Positions 39,431 through 49,300 of a DNA stretch of 64,000 bases are shown in pieces (positions within the stretch are counted from its first letter, which is position 1; each line of letters opens with the position of its first letter). Source of the stretch: an uncultured Aquimarina sp. (GTDB lineage: Bacteria; Bacteroidota; Bacteroidia; Flavobacteriales; Flavobacteriaceae); NCBI RefSeq assembly GCF_947496855.1, contig NZ_CANMED010000004.1:1-64000 (forward strand), in the 5' to 3' direction. The notes under the pieces are model-generated. The model was not told the DNA's origin. It did no database searches and saw nothing but the letters and a program-made list of their open reading frames with translations. Made by a program: the position numbers and the translations under genes.

Positions 39431-39622
39431 ATGTTTAGTACAGGTCAGTTGATATTTGCAGGATGTTTTGTAGTTGCTTTTGTCATTTTAATGATATTTA
39501 GTTACCGAAAAGATCTTAAACTACACCGCAAATATTACAAAGGCAGTATTTTTATTCTCCTCGGTTTTATTATCTTTATTTTGTTACTTTTTGTCTTAAA
39601 AACGTATTTAAGGCCGGAGTAA
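39431..39622 (+). CDS. small two-TM membrane protein
   Basis: 63 aa with two hydrophobic helices (about 6-24 and 40-58) joined by a basic loop (SYRKDLKLHRKYYKGS), so both ends probably face the periplasm by the positive-inside rule. I recognise similar short proteins in Flavobacteriaceae, but no function. The TAnnTTTG box just upstream supports that it is real. Confidence 0.75.
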   Translation: MFSTGQLIFAGCFVVAFVILMIFSYRKDLKLHRKYYKGSIFILLGFIIFILLLFVLKTYLRPE

Positions 39623-39805
39623 CAAACTATACCCCTAGTTTTCAATCAAGTAATTGTTTTTCACGCTAGTATCATTTAATAACTGGTAAAATATCTTTTT
39701 GGGTTTTATTATCTTAAAAAAAGATAAAAATACCTTGTATTGGGTATGGGATGGTGTTACTTTTTTGGAGAGATTTGGAATGACTAAAAAATAAAAAAAT
39801 CTATA

Positions 39806-40285
39806 ATGTCAAATTCTAGTAATACACAGCTCTTTCTTAACATTGATGCAAGACACGATCATAATTCTATAAAAGATCAATATCAAGTTATACACGTTGA
39901 AACATTTACTACTTCAGTTTATGCTATTGGGGCTTGCTTCATTCCAAATGGAGAAATTCCAGGAACAGGCAGAAACTCATTTGATAAAGTATCCATTTCA
40001 AAACTAATTTTAAAAAAGATTAGCGGAGAAAGTAAAAAAAATTATGACGCGAAAGTTTGTGTTTCAAATAAGGATCCATTTTTATACGAACTTAAAGTAT
40101 TTGTAGAAGATGATCTCAGTAATGATACTGAAAGTTTTTACACACCAACACCTCTAAACAAAATAGAACTTAAAAGATGTTTGTCAAATGATTCATTTGA
40201 TGTTACAATTATTGATTCAAACCCAAAACCTATAACAGATCCTGATAAAATAGGCCCTAAAATTTGCCAATTCAGAATTGCTTAA
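39806..40285 (+). CDS. hypothetical protein, paralogue of the next gene
   Basis: 159 aa with no signal peptide. It shares its general layout and the ending DPDKIGPKICQFRI with the following lipoprotein (PTIGPKICQNQI). VSISKLILKKISGES also lines up with VKLDNITLRRLSGKN there. Probably a beta-rich domain. Function unknown. It is the first of four same-strand genes leading to a kinase-regulator pair. Confidence 0.7.
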   Translation: MSNSSNTQLFLNIDARHDHNSIKDQYQVIHVETFTTSVYAIGACFIPNGEIPGTGRNSFDKVSISKLILKKISGESKKNYDAKVCVSNKDPFLYELKVFVEDDLSNDTESFYTPTPLNKIELKRCLSNDSFDVTIIDSNPKPITDPDKIGPKICQFRIA

Positions 40286-40323
40286 ATATTTAATTATAAT
40301 GTAACTTATTAAAAAATCAAATT

Positions 40324-40848
40324 ATGAAAACATTAATACGGTCTATTCTCTTAATTTCCCTTGTTATAAATTTAGTTGGTTGTTGTACAAATAGAGAACC
40401 CGAGTCTAAAAAACGCTTTTATTTAACTTTAAGTCTTAATAGTGATTCACCTTATAATAATGAAGTTCAAACAATATTTATTGAATCTCCTGATGATAAT
40501 TCTGGTGATGTTTTTGTAATTGGAACAAGAATCGAAGCGGATAAAAATGAGAGTGACACGGGATATTCCAATGTTAAGCTTGATAATATTACCTTAAGAA
40601 GGCTTTCAGGCAAGAACTATGGAATCGTAAGCATTGATGAGAATATCGATGGAAATAGCACATATAAACATATCATAAGAATCACAATTGACAAAATAAA
40701 AGATATTCCCGAAAATGATGAGGTAACATATGAAAAACCTGTTATTATCCCTAACCTTAATTTAAATGACCAAATAGAAATTACGGTGAATAATTTACAT
40801 AAACCTACCATAGGTCCAAAAATTTGTCAAAATCAAATAAGCTCATAA
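40324..40848 (+). CDS. hypothetical lipoprotein, paralogue of the previous gene
   Basis: 174 aa with a lipoprotein leader (LISLVINLVGCCTN). The mature part is homologous to the 159-aa product. It lies 3 bp before the TTG start of the histidine kinase, so the two are very likely translated from one mRNA. A ligand-binding or sensing role for that kinase is possible but unproven. Confidence 0.75.
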   Translation: MKTLIRSILLISLVINLVGCCTNREPESKKRFYLTLSLNSDSPYNNEVQTIFIESPDDNSGDVFVIGTRIEADKNESDTGYSNVKLDNITLRRLSGKNYGIVSIDENIDGNSTYKHIIRITIDKIKDIPENDEVTYEKPVIIPNLNLNDQIEITVNNLHKPTIGPKICQNQISS

Positions 40849-40851
40849 AAA

Positions 40852-42747
40852 TTGCACAAAAGAATCCTTACATTATTTCTATTTTCATCCAGTATTTGTT
40901 TTTCACAAGATTCAAATGATTATTTTGATGCTATAAGAACATTTAATATTGACAGTATCAGTATAGATTTTTTTACGGAATCAAAACCAAAGGTTTTTTT
41001 CCTCAAGCAACAATATCTTTATCTTAAGTATGGTGAAATTTTAGATCCTTCTAGTAAAAATTTCGATATAACTGCTTTTTCAAAAAAGCAAAAAACATTT
41101 TATCATCTTGCACAGGGAGATTATTACATAAGAAGTATTTCCGATGAAAAGTCCGACAGCATTGCTTTTTCCAACTATTTTAATGCATTAAGAATTGCTG
41201 AAGAATTGAATGATAAAGTTATTGTCTGTGAAGCTCTTAAACGTATTTTGGTTTATCAGTTTAAAAATCAAAAGGATATTCCAGCGTTTAGTAGGTATGC
41301 AAAAAAATATAAGAAATTAGCCTATGATAAACACGAACGATTATATGCTAATTATTTCTATATGGGAAGTATTTTAGGCAAGATTTATCATTTAAAAGAT
41401 TACTCCGAAGATCCGTTACCGGTAGGAAAAAAAAATTTAGAAATTTCTAAAAAAAATAATAATTTTTTTTTTCAAGGTAGATTCGCTCAATTACTAGGAG
41501 TCCACTATGATCTAATTCTTAAAAAGCCTGAAATTGGAAGGGAATTTTATAATGAAGCTATTAACTCATATCGTAAGATAGAATATGATTACGGAAAAAA
41601 ACACATTCATGATATTTTATATAATTTAGGAACAGTTGAACAGAAAAACGGAAACTTCAAAAAAGCCTTATTTTATCTAAATCAGATAGATGAAACCTCA
41701 ATAGAAAATCGAGATTATAAAGATTTAATCTTTATTAACGATTATAAGTATAAAACTTATAAGAATCAAAATCAATTGGACAGCGCACTTTATTTCCTAG
41801 AAAAAAAGTATCACTTGAATGACACTTTAAAATTAATAGACAGGGCAAATCTTGTGTCTGATATTACCACTAAATATCAAACCACGGAAAAAGAAAAAAA
41901 AATAGTTCAACTTCTAAATACAAACCTTAAGACAGAAGCAAAAAGAATTAAAAACAGAAACCTGTTAATTGGTTCATTAGTTCTACTACTTTTTGGAGCT
42001 GTAACCGCCTTTCTAACCTATAAAAACACCAAACGAAAACAACGTATTGCAGAACAAGAGCGCGAAATAGAAATTCAAAAAACAGAAAAACTACTTAAAG
42101 AACAAGAACTCACAGCAATTGATGCCATGATTTCCGGACAAGAAAAAGAACGGCAACGATTAGCGAATGATCTACACGATAACTTAGGTAGTACACTAGC
42201 CACTGTTAAACTACATTTTGATCATCTAAAAAACAATAGAAACAATCCTAAAGTAGGGAACATAGAAGAGCTATACAGTAAAACAAATAACCTACTCGAT
42301 GAAGCCTACGAGAAAGTGAGAACTATAGCCCATGAAAAGAATAGTGGAGTAATGGCGAAACAGGGATTATTACCAGCCATTAAAAATCTAACAAAAAAAG
42401 CTTCTAATGGTAATGCATTGCAAATTGAAGTACAAGATTATGGACTGAATGAACGATTGGATAATACCCTAGAAATTTCCATTTTTAGGATGATACAAGA
42501 ACTCATTACTAATATTATTAAACATGCTAATGCATCAGAAATCAATATATCCCTGACCAATCATGATTCGCTACTTAATATTATTGTAGAGGACAATGGA
42601 AAAGGCTTTGATGCTAAAATACTGCCAGAAAAAGATGGAATGGGACTAAAAAGTATTGAAAAACGTATAGAATACTTGGAAGGAACTTTTGAGATTGATT
42701 CTACCTTAGGGAAAGGAACTAATATTATCATAAATATACCGATATGA
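40852..42747 (+). CDS. TPR-type sensor histidine kinase (HisKA_3, NarL-partner class), TTG start
   Basis: 631 aa. The only start that keeps the signal peptide (HKRILTLFLFSSSICFSQ) is TTG at 40852, because an in-frame stop lies two codons before it. A periplasmic part of about 340 aa with TPR-like helices is followed by one TM (371-390), a coiled coil and the HisKA_3 dimerisation helix with phospho-His H442 (LANDLHDNLGS). The HATPase_c domain has ELITNIIKHA (N box) and DNGKGFD / GMGLKSI. Typical of Bacteroidetes two-component pairs. It shares an ATGA overlap with the regulator gene. The signal is unknown; the two upstream paralogues are candidates for partners. Confidence 0.93.
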   Translation: MHKRILTLFLFSSSICFSQDSNDYFDAIRTFNIDSISIDFFTESKPKVFFLKQQYLYLKYGEILDPSSKNFDITAFSKKQKTFYHLAQGDYYIRSISDEKSDSIAFSNYFNALRIAEELNDKVIVCEALKRILVYQFKNQKDIPAFSRYAKKYKKLAYDKHERLYANYFYMGSILGKIYHLKDYSEDPLPVGKKNLEISKKNNNFFFQGRFAQLLGVHYDLILKKPEIGREFYNEAINSYRKIEYDYGKKHIHDILYNLGTVEQKNGNFKKALFYLNQIDETSIENRDYKDLIFINDYKYKTYKNQNQLDSALYFLEKKYHLNDTLKLIDRANLVSDITTKYQTTEKEKKIVQLLNTNLKTEAKRIKNRNLLIGSLVLLLFGAVTAFLTYKNTKRKQRIAEQEREIEIQKTEKLLKEQELTAIDAMISGQEKERQRLANDLHDNLGSTLATVKLHFDHLKNNRNNPKVGNIEELYSKTNNLLDEAYEKVRTIAHEKNSGVMAKQGLLPAIKNLTKKASNGNALQIEVQDYGLNERLDNTLEISIFRMIQELITNIIKHANASEINISLTNHDSLLNIIVEDNGKGFDAKILPEKDGMGLKSIEKRIEYLEGTFEIDSTLGKGTNIIINIPI

Positions 42748-43370
42748 TTACCGTAGCTATAGCCGAAGATCACCAATCTTTAATCGATGGTATTCATTTA
42801 TTACTAAAATATGAAGAAGACATCAGTATTGTAGGTATGGCTAATGACGGTGAAGAATTATTAGCCATCGTAAGAAGAAAACAACCCAAAGTTGTACTCA
42901 TGGATATTCGTATGCCTAAAATCGATGGAATTGCCGCCACCAAAATAATTAAAAAAGAACTACCGCACATTAAGATTATAGCCTTCTCTATGTTTGATCA
43001 GGAAGATGCCGTGAGACAAATGGTAGTAGCAGGTGCTTCGGGTTATTTACTTAAAAACTCTCCACTAGAAGAAGTACTGACTGCCATCCAAGAAGTAATG
43101 AAAGGAAACACCTATTATGATGCCACTATTGATCCTTCTTTTTTCTCTGAAGACACCGAACAACAATCAAAAAAACAGGTTTTATCAAAAAGTGAACGAG
43201 AAATCCTAACCTTTATCGGACAAGGAAAAACTTCCTCAGAAATTGCAGCCATTCGATTTAACTCTGTATCTACCATAGAAACACATCGCAAAAACATTAT
43301 TCGTAAACTTGGACTTCATGGAAAAGGAGAATTATTACGATATGCCATTGAGAAAAAGTATGATTTCTGA
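42744..43370 (+). CDS. NarL/LuxR-family response regulator
   Basis: 208 aa. The receiver domain has D54 in VLMDIRMPK, with KNS near 105. The LuxR-type HTH (about 145-205) is LSKSEREILTFIGQGKTSSEI...STIETHRKNIIRKLGLHGK. Four-nt overlap with the kinase gene shows they form a pair. Target genes are unknown; the outer-membrane-like gene 100 bp downstream may be one. Confidence 0.95.
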   Translation: MITVAIAEDHQSLIDGIHLLLKYEEDISIVGMANDGEELLAIVRRKQPKVVLMDIRMPKIDGIAATKIIKKELPHIKIIAFSMFDQEDAVRQMVVAGASGYLLKNSPLEEVLTAIQEVMKGNTYYDATIDPSFFSEDTEQQSKKQVLSKSEREILTFIGQGKTSSEIAAIRFNSVSTIETHRKNIIRKLGLHGKGELLRYAIEKKYDF

Positions 43371-43398
43371 AGACTGAGGCTTGTTAAAAACCTGACCG

Positions 43399-43427
43399 AA
43401 AATACCCTGCTACGGGTATTTTTTTGT
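43399..43427 (+). terminator. intrinsic terminator after the two-component pair
   Basis: AATACCC pairs with GGGTATT around a 6-nt loop, followed by a run of Ts. Confidence 0.8.
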
Positions 43428-43470
43428 GCTTGATTCTAAGGTAGTTTTGAGAAACTAAAACGCTGTTCTA

Positions 43471-44721
43471 ATGAAAAAATATACTTTACTAATTTTTGTT
43501 TTAATAACAATTAAAGTTTCTGGTCAAAAAAAAACAGACCCTATAACTGTCTTTGATAAATTAATTATAGATCATTACAAAAATAAAAAAGATGCTAATA
43601 TAAAAACACCTACTCCTTATGCAAAGTTTTTAAAAAATGCTAAACATCAAGAATTAACAGAAACTCAATTTAAAGGTAAATTCGGATTTGGATTGACTCT
43701 TAACAACTCCCAAAACACAGACTTAACCCAATTCAATGTATCTGCAAAAATAAGAAGAGGTTTTTTTCCTGGAGACTTTAAGTTCAATTCTGAATTAAAT
43801 GTGCAACTTCAAAATGGGAATTTTGTAGAAAACTTTTCTGATCTAAGCATGTCATATGATCATCATATAGGCAACAAACTTAATTATGAAGGATATATAT
43901 TTATAAAACGAACAACAAATAATTTTCTAAATATTAGTCAACGATACGAAACTGGAATTGGAGCAGTTTGGAATATATACTTATCAGGTAAGCGAGCACA
44001 AAAAGGAACAGATAAGAAAAACCAGAAACTACTAACTACCAAAGGAAGCTTAAAGTATAAAGAAATAACAGATTTTGAGATAGAAACCGACTCGACTACA
44101 AAAACCAATAGCAGCCTTGAATCTGACAACAATGAAGTTTTCTTTGCCGCTTTTTGCAACAATACTATCTGTAATCGAGCAAATCTCACAGAAGAAGAGG
44201 GTAAAGCATTGAAAAAGAGCCTCGGCAGGTCCATTAAGTCAATTCAAAAAATGGAAAGTAAGGTTCGCTTGTCATTTTTGCTAGGGATTAATTATGAATC
44301 AGAAAAAACAAGTGATGATTTGAAACTTTTTGGCAACAACATAGATTCTATTGGAAACTTCAGCCCTGTTAATATCTTTAGATTGGTTGCCGGCCCAAAT
44401 ATTGAACTTCAATTAGATCAATTTTCTTTTAATTCGAAACTTTATTTTAAACCTGGTATTTCGGATAATGATCTAAACAACCAGGTTACTTTTATAACTT
44501 TGGAAAATGAATTTGAAAATAGCAAAATTGATTATCGAGTAGAATGGATTAGCTCAGCAAGTATTAATTTCAATAAAAACATAAGTATTACCGGGTCATT
44601 TAGATATATCCATATTAACGCTCCAAGACGTGAATTCTTCAATACTGACGACGGTGTTCAACTTTTTAATGCAGCCAATAGATTTACAAATTTCAAAATG
44701 GGGCTTACTTATAAATTCTAA
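43471..44721 (+). CDS. secreted hypothetical protein, probably outer-membrane beta-barrel
   Basis: 416 aa with a signal peptide (MKKYTLLIFVLITIKVSGQ). Beta-strand rich, with a Ser/Thr-rich insert near 210-260 that contains FCNNTICNRA. It ends in aromatic strand FKMGLTYKF, as outer-membrane barrels do. No family was recognised. It follows the kinase/regulator pair after a terminator. Confidence 0.7.
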   Translation: MKKYTLLIFVLITIKVSGQKKTDPITVFDKLIIDHYKNKKDANIKTPTPYAKFLKNAKHQELTETQFKGKFGFGLTLNNSQNTDLTQFNVSAKIRRGFFPGDFKFNSELNVQLQNGNFVENFSDLSMSYDHHIGNKLNYEGYIFIKRTTNNFLNISQRYETGIGAVWNIYLSGKRAQKGTDKKNQKLLTTKGSLKYKEITDFEIETDSTTKTNSSLESDNNEVFFAAFCNNTICNRANLTEEEGKALKKSLGRSIKSIQKMESKVRLSFLLGINYESEKTSDDLKLFGNNIDSIGNFSPVNIFRLVAGPNIELQLDQFSFNSKLYFKPGISDNDLNNQVTFITLENEFENSKIDYRVEWISSASINFNKNISITGSFRYIHINAPRREFFNTDDGVQLFNAANRFTNFKMGLTYKF

Positions 44722-44759
44722 AAATAAAACGTCCTTTAGAATTAGGTATCTAAAGGACG
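44722..44759 (-). terminator. terminator of the dipeptidyl peptidase III gene
   Basis: CGTCCTTTAGA pairs perfectly with TCTAAAGGACG. On the minus strand it is followed by TTTTATTTT. Confidence 0.8.
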
Positions 44760-44783
44760 CTTCAATGATTATAGTCTTAGCAA

Positions 44784-46835
44784 CTAATTCACCTCAGGCA
44801 AGAAGCCATAAGTTTTACTATAGTCTAACATTTGAGTAACAAAACCTTTAGGCTGTGTTACATTGATCTTAGTAATTTCACCATTTTCATCCATTTCTGG
44901 AACTAAAACAGGGTTTACAAATCCACTATAAGGAGCAGATGTAAACTGTTCATTTCTTTTTAGAATTTCTGCGTGAATTGCTTGATCAACTTTCACTCCG
45001 TATCCTTCTACTAATGCTTCGGCAGCTTTAAAATCTCCTTCAGATTTGATACGCTGCGTTTCACGCAATAAACGACCAAAGATTTCACGTAACTTTCCGT
45101 AATCATTAATGTTATAATAGGTTTTACCTTCTCTGGTAACTTTCTCAATTACATTATCTTTTGCTCCTTGCTCAAAAGCCCAAGCACTTACCCATTGACG
45201 ATTACGCATATGTGCTTCTTCTACATCATCTCCTAAGTTAAGTCGTATTAACTGAGCCATCAATCCATTTCTGATATAACCATCATAGGCAGCTTTTCCA
45301 ACTTTTTCCCAGTCTTCTACTAATCCTAATTCTTGTAATTTGGGATCCATTAAGTAATATAATCCAACTAAATCCGCACGTCCCTCTTCCATTGTAGATG
45401 CATAGTTCTTTAGTGTCTCCTTAGTCTCGCCAACTCCTGGGTTTAACTGACCAGAAGCGTGACCTACAACTTCATGCAGCGCAGTATGTAATTTATCTGC
45501 TAACTGCCCATATTTTTTTTCTAATTCGTATTCTTCATCATCGTGAACAAATTCTTTAAGACGACCTGAACTACCTGCATTATTATAAGCTCCAATAATA
45601 TTACCCAATGACACCGACTTTGATCCTACAGCTGCTCTAATCCAGTTCGCATTCGGAAGATTTACTCCAATTGGTGTACTTGGTGAAGCATCTCCAGCTT
45701 CTCCTGCTACCGTTACAACTTTATAAGTCACTCCTACTACACTATCTTTTTTGTGTTCATCCATTAATGGAGAATTGTCTTCAAACCATTGTGCATTTTC
45801 TGATAAAACCGCCATTTTCTTAGACATATCAAAATCTTTAATCTGCACAATTGTTTCATAAGAACCTCTATACCCAAGAGGATCGTTATATACCTCTATA
45901 AAACTATTAATATAATCAATATTCCCTTCTGTTGCTTTGGTCCAAGCTACATTATAATCATCCCAAGTTTTTAGATCACCCGTTTTATAATATTGTATTA
46001 ATAATGCCAATGCATCTCCTTGCGCTTTATTTTCTGCTACACTTTGTGCTTTTTCTAACCATTTGATAATCTCATCAATTGCTGCACCATATAACCCTTC
46101 TGATTTATATACTCTTTCTTTAAGCTCTCCATTCTCCTTTACTAGTTGAGAATTTAAACCATAAGATAATGGTTTCAAAGAATCAGGAGATTTCATGTTA
46201 CTATAAAAAGATTCAACATCTTTATTAGTTACTCCAGGTCCGTAAAAATTAACTGCAGACATTGCTACATTATCAATACCTTTTGCTTGGTTTACTTTTT
46301 TAACATCTTCTTTATTAAAGATAATATCAATTGCATCCTTAGACAACTCCGTTTTTGTTTCCGTTAAAAGCGAAGCTAAAAAATCTTTCGTAAATTCTGG
46401 TTTAATCTTATCATTACTATAATGGTGATGAATCCCATTAGAAAACCATACTCTTTTAAGGTAAGTATCAAAAGATTTCCAATCATTACTAGTTTTATCT
46501 CCGGCATATGAGGTATACACTTTTTCTAACGCCTTACGAATTTGGAGATTATGACGATAATTTTGATCCCACATAATATCTCTTCCGCTTAGACCAGCTT
46601 GTGTAAGATAATATACTAGCTTTTGTTCTTTTAATGAAAGGTTTTCCCATCCTGAAATTTGATATCTCAGTACTTTAATATCCGCAAACTGCTCCACAAC
46701 ATAGTCGAATTTTTCTTCTACTATTTTTTGCTCAGTTTCCTGTTGACTGATTTGATCCTGTATACTTGGATCTTTTTTACAACCTATTAGCATTGTACTA
46801 ACAGTCATAAAAAATATTATACGATTAAGTTTCAT
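44784..46835 (-). CDS. dipeptidyl peptidase III-like M49 zinc peptidase, lipoprotein
   Basis: 683 aa. The leader has lipobox LIGC (Cys19), so the protein is probably membrane-anchored. The M49 zinc site is HEVVGH (454-459) plus E483/E484 in EEGRAD. M49 enzymes remove dipeptides from the N-terminus of short peptides. Monocistronic with its own terminator. The bacterial members of this group often have the HExxGH form seen here. Confidence 0.92.
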   Translation of the reverse strand: MKLNRIIFFMTVSTMLIGCKKDPSIQDQISQQETEQKIVEEKFDYVVEQFADIKVLRYQISGWENLSLKEQKLVYYLTQAGLSGRDIMWDQNYRHNLQIRKALEKVYTSYAGDKTSNDWKSFDTYLKRVWFSNGIHHHYSNDKIKPEFTKDFLASLLTETKTELSKDAIDIIFNKEDVKKVNQAKGIDNVAMSAVNFYGPGVTNKDVESFYSNMKSPDSLKPLSYGLNSQLVKENGELKERVYKSEGLYGAAIDEIIKWLEKAQSVAENKAQGDALALLIQYYKTGDLKTWDDYNVAWTKATEGNIDYINSFIEVYNDPLGYRGSYETIVQIKDFDMSKKMAVLSENAQWFEDNSPLMDEHKKDSVVGVTYKVVTVAGEAGDASPSTPIGVNLPNANWIRAAVGSKSVSLGNIIGAYNNAGSSGRLKEFVHDDEEYELEKKYGQLADKLHTALHEVVGHASGQLNPGVGETKETLKNYASTMEEGRADLVGLYYLMDPKLQELGLVEDWEKVGKAAYDGYIRNGLMAQLIRLNLGDDVEEAHMRNRQWVSAWAFEQGAKDNVIEKVTREGKTYYNINDYGKLREIFGRLLRETQRIKSEGDFKAAEALVEGYGVKVDQAIHAEILKRNEQFTSAPYSGFVNPVLVPEMDENGEITKINVTQPKGFVTQMLDYSKTYGFLPEVN

Positions 46836-47021
46836 TTGTTTATGTTTATTGTTCCCAGCAAAAGTAACGAAATAAAAAAAATCAAGATTTTTAGTTTATA
46901 ATTCGTCATAATGTTGTGAGATTTCAAAACCAAAACAGCCAACACCCTCAAAATCTTTAAACTAAAAAACCATCTCAAAAATTGACTATATTAGCTACAG
47001 AAACAATCTAAACTAACTAAC

Positions 47022-48056
47022 ATGAAAATCATAAAATATTTATTTTTTCTCTTATTGCTCATAGTTATTGGAGGAAGTGTATACGTTGTAACAAAAGACG
47101 GTAACTATCAAGCGGAAGAAAGTAGAGTTATTGATGCTCCGGATGAATTGGTTTTCAATACAATTAATGAATACAAGACTTGGGAAAAGTGGGGTCCTTG
47201 GATGGATGATTCGGATGATATGATTATGGAGTACAGCAATCAAACTAGTGGTGATGGTGCGTCTTACAGTTGGAAAAGTGAAACTCAAGGAAATGGAAGT
47301 ATGAAAACTATAAAAACAGCTCCGTTTACCAGTATCGACCAAAAAATTACTTTTATTACCCCGATGGGAGAAAGTATTAGTGATGTATACTGGAAATTTG
47401 AGAAGTTAGAAAACAAAAAAACCAAAGTAACTTGGGGTATGAAAGGAGAACAGTCTTTTATGGAAAAAGCATTCTGGATGACTCAAGACAGCACGTTATC
47501 TCAAAGCATTAAACCGATGTATCAGAAAGGATTAGAAAAACTAGACGTTTTCGTTAATGAAAAAATGAAAGAACATTCTATAAGCGTAGACGGAATAACT
47601 GAACATCGTGGTGGTTTTTATATGTATAGCGCAACTGCATCACCCATTGCCGATATTTCTCAAAAAATGGCACAAATGTTACCTGCAGTAATGGCATATG
47701 TAAGACAAAACAATCTACCTCAAACTGGAATGCCGTTAACTATTTATAATGAATTTAATGAAGAACAAGGAACCGCTATTTATTCAACCGCAATACCAGT
47801 ACGGGATGAAGTAATCACTCCTGCAGATAGCAATATACGATGTGACTTTTTACCAAAACAAAAAGTGGTGAAAACTACGTTAAAAGGAGATTATGCAAAT
47901 CTAAAAGAAGCTTGGGAAACAGGTTATAAATATATTAATGATAATGGTTTAGAACTTAATTCGATATCGCCTGCTTTTGAAGTGTATAGAGTAGACCCAG
48001 GTCTGCAGCCTAATCCTGCTGAGTGGATTACAGAAATATACATCCCTATAAAGTAA
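47022..48056 (+). CDS. SRPBCC + GyrI/AraC-effector-domain protein with N-terminal TM
   Basis: 344 aa. It has an N-terminal TM/anchor (4-24). A SRPBCC polyketide-cyclase-like domain (about 28-180, ESRVIDAPDELVFNTINEY..W..WGPW) is followed by a GyrI-like small-molecule-binding domain (about 195-344). It has no DNA-binding part. The combination is common in Bacteroidetes; its ligand is unknown. Confidence 0.85.
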   Translation: MKIIKYLFFLLLLIVIGGSVYVVTKDGNYQAEESRVIDAPDELVFNTINEYKTWEKWGPWMDDSDDMIMEYSNQTSGDGASYSWKSETQGNGSMKTIKTAPFTSIDQKITFITPMGESISDVYWKFEKLENKKTKVTWGMKGEQSFMEKAFWMTQDSTLSQSIKPMYQKGLEKLDVFVNEKMKEHSISVDGITEHRGGFYMYSATASPIADISQKMAQMLPAVMAYVRQNNLPQTGMPLTIYNEFNEEQGTAIYSTAIPVRDEVITPADSNIRCDFLPKQKVVKTTLKGDYANLKEAWETGYKYINDNGLELNSISPAFEVYRVDPGLQPNPAEWITEIYIPIK

Positions 48057-48094
48057 AAAATAATTTTTCATCTAGTCGACAACTACATTCACAA

Positions 48095-48460
48095 ATGAAA
48101 CAGTTAATACTAGTATTTATTGGAGGAGGGACTGGTAGCGTTGCCAGATTCCTTATCAGTAAGTATCTAAATAATGACACTAATGGAATTCCTTATGGAA
48201 CCTTTACTGCTAATATTCTTGGAAGCTTTCTGATAGGTATTATTCTGGGGCTAGCACTTAAAAACAATGTCTTGTCGCAAAATTCGGTTTTATTACTCGC
48301 TACAGGGTTTTGTGGAGGGTTCACTACCTTTTCTACTTTTGCTTATGAAAATCACATGCTTTTGCGATCAGGTGATTTCGTGAGTTTTAGTATCTACACT
48401 ATTTGTTCTTTCGTTATAGGATTTCTTTTAGTATTTTTAGGTATGTGGATTGTAAAATAA
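48095..48460 (+). CDS. crcB: fluoride channel CrcB/Fluc
   Basis: 121 aa from ATG 48095; an ATG at 48023 would overlap the previous gene and add a hydrophilic tail before TM1. Four TM helices, with GGGTGSVARF, GTFTANILGSFLIG and GFCGGFTTFSTF (including the conserved Asn and Phe-box residues of the fluoride pore). It exports fluoride by passive flow. The 38-bp gap before it is too short for a fluoride riboswitch. Confidence 0.95.
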   Translation: MKQLILVFIGGGTGSVARFLISKYLNNDTNGIPYGTFTANILGSFLIGIILGLALKNNVLSQNSVLLLATGFCGGFTTFSTFAYENHMLLRSGDFVSFSIYTICSFVIGFLLVFLGMWIVK

Positions 48461-48637
48461 AGGTGACCACCTAAAAAGTTATAAGAATAAAAACTTAGCA
48501 ATCTGAGCTTGTCGAAAACAATTTGAAAATCAAAGTATTTGAACCTTTAATGAACTCATTTTGATATTAATATATTGCTTTCTGGATTGTGCTCCAATTT
48601 TTTAAATTTTTTCAACCTCTAAAACAACTAACATTAC

Positions 48638-48976
48638 ATGAAAAAAATAGAAGCTATTATACGTAAATCAAGATTTAAAGCGGTTAAAGATGCATTGCAT
48701 GAAATAGAAGTAAACTTCTTTACATACTGGGATGTAACAGGTGTAGGCAATGAAAAAAAAGGACAAGTATACAGAGGAATTAGTTACAGTACATCAGATA
48801 TACAACGTAGATATCTTTCTATAGTTGTATCTGATGAATTCGAAGAAAAAACCGTACAAACAATTATGGACACAGCTAAAACTGGAGAAGTGGGAGATGG
48901 GAAAATTTTTGTATCCGATATACAGAACACCTACAGAATTCGAACAGGAGAACACGGCAATCAGGCGGTAAACTAG
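48638..48976 (+). CDS. P-II family nitrogen regulator
   Basis: 112 aa. The PII fold starts MKKIEAIIRKSRFKAVKDAL. The T-loop region is GVGNEKKGQVYRGISY (Y45 aligned with the canonical modifiable Tyr), and the C-terminal IFVSDIQNTYRIRTGEHG holds the ATP-binding signature. The T-loop appears slightly shorter than in E. coli GlnB. PII proteins sense ATP/ADP and 2-oxoglutarate. It is next to a porin but without an amt gene in this window. Confidence 0.92.
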   Translation: MKKIEAIIRKSRFKAVKDALHEIEVNFFTYWDVTGVGNEKKGQVYRGISYSTSDIQRRYLSIVVSDEFEEKTVQTIMDTAKTGEVGDGKIFVSDIQNTYRIRTGEHGNQAVN

Positions 48977-49003
48977 ATTGAAATCACATATACTTCAAAA
49001 AAA

Positions 49004-49031
49004 AACTTGCTCATAGAGCAGGTTTTTTTTT
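49004..49031 (+). terminator. intrinsic terminator of the P-II gene
   Basis: AACTTGCTC pairs with GAGCAGGTT (one G-U), loop 3 nt, with a run of nine Ts. Confidence 0.85.
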
Positions 49032-49177
49032 GAGATTTTTAACTTAATAAGTCACTTTTTTCTAACAATACTTTACACTTTTTACATACTTATTATATAT
49101 TAAACCTGTAAAGTATCAAATATGCACTTTCAAATTCTCAAAAAACCACTAAATAAACATTAATGTCTAATTTTTAT

Positions 49178-49229
49178 AGGGTATAAAATTAAAAATATAC
49201 AAAAATAACACCTTATACCCTTTTTTTTA
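49178..49229 (+). promoter_or_regulatory. possible attenuator hairpin in the porin leader
   Basis: AGGGTATAA (49178-49186) pairs with TTATACCCT (49213-49221) and is followed by eight Ts, 72 nt before the porin start. A further GGGGTA at about 49233-49238 could pair with TACCC instead, giving an alternative fold. Inference from sequence only. Confidence 0.4.
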
Positions 49230-49300
49230 TTGGGGTAAAAATGTTTTAACATAGTTTTACAGCTCCAATTAAAACAAATTAATACCAATTAATGTTTATT

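Larger units (their letters stand above)
48977..49300. other. intergenic region between the P-II gene and the porin gene
   Basis: It holds the P-II terminator and, further on, a hairpin plus T-run that could act as a leader attenuator of the porin gene (both listed separately). No ORF is seen. Confidence 0.6.

Noticed and set aside
39684..39760. Imperfect inverted repeat upstream of the 159-aa gene
   Set aside because: Arms consist of A/T runs with several mismatches, so pairing is expected by chance in such AT-rich DNA.
48057..48094. Fluoride riboswitch upstream of crcB
   Set aside because: Only 38 bp lie between the previous stop and the crcB start, too short for the riboswitch, and no such fold is seen.
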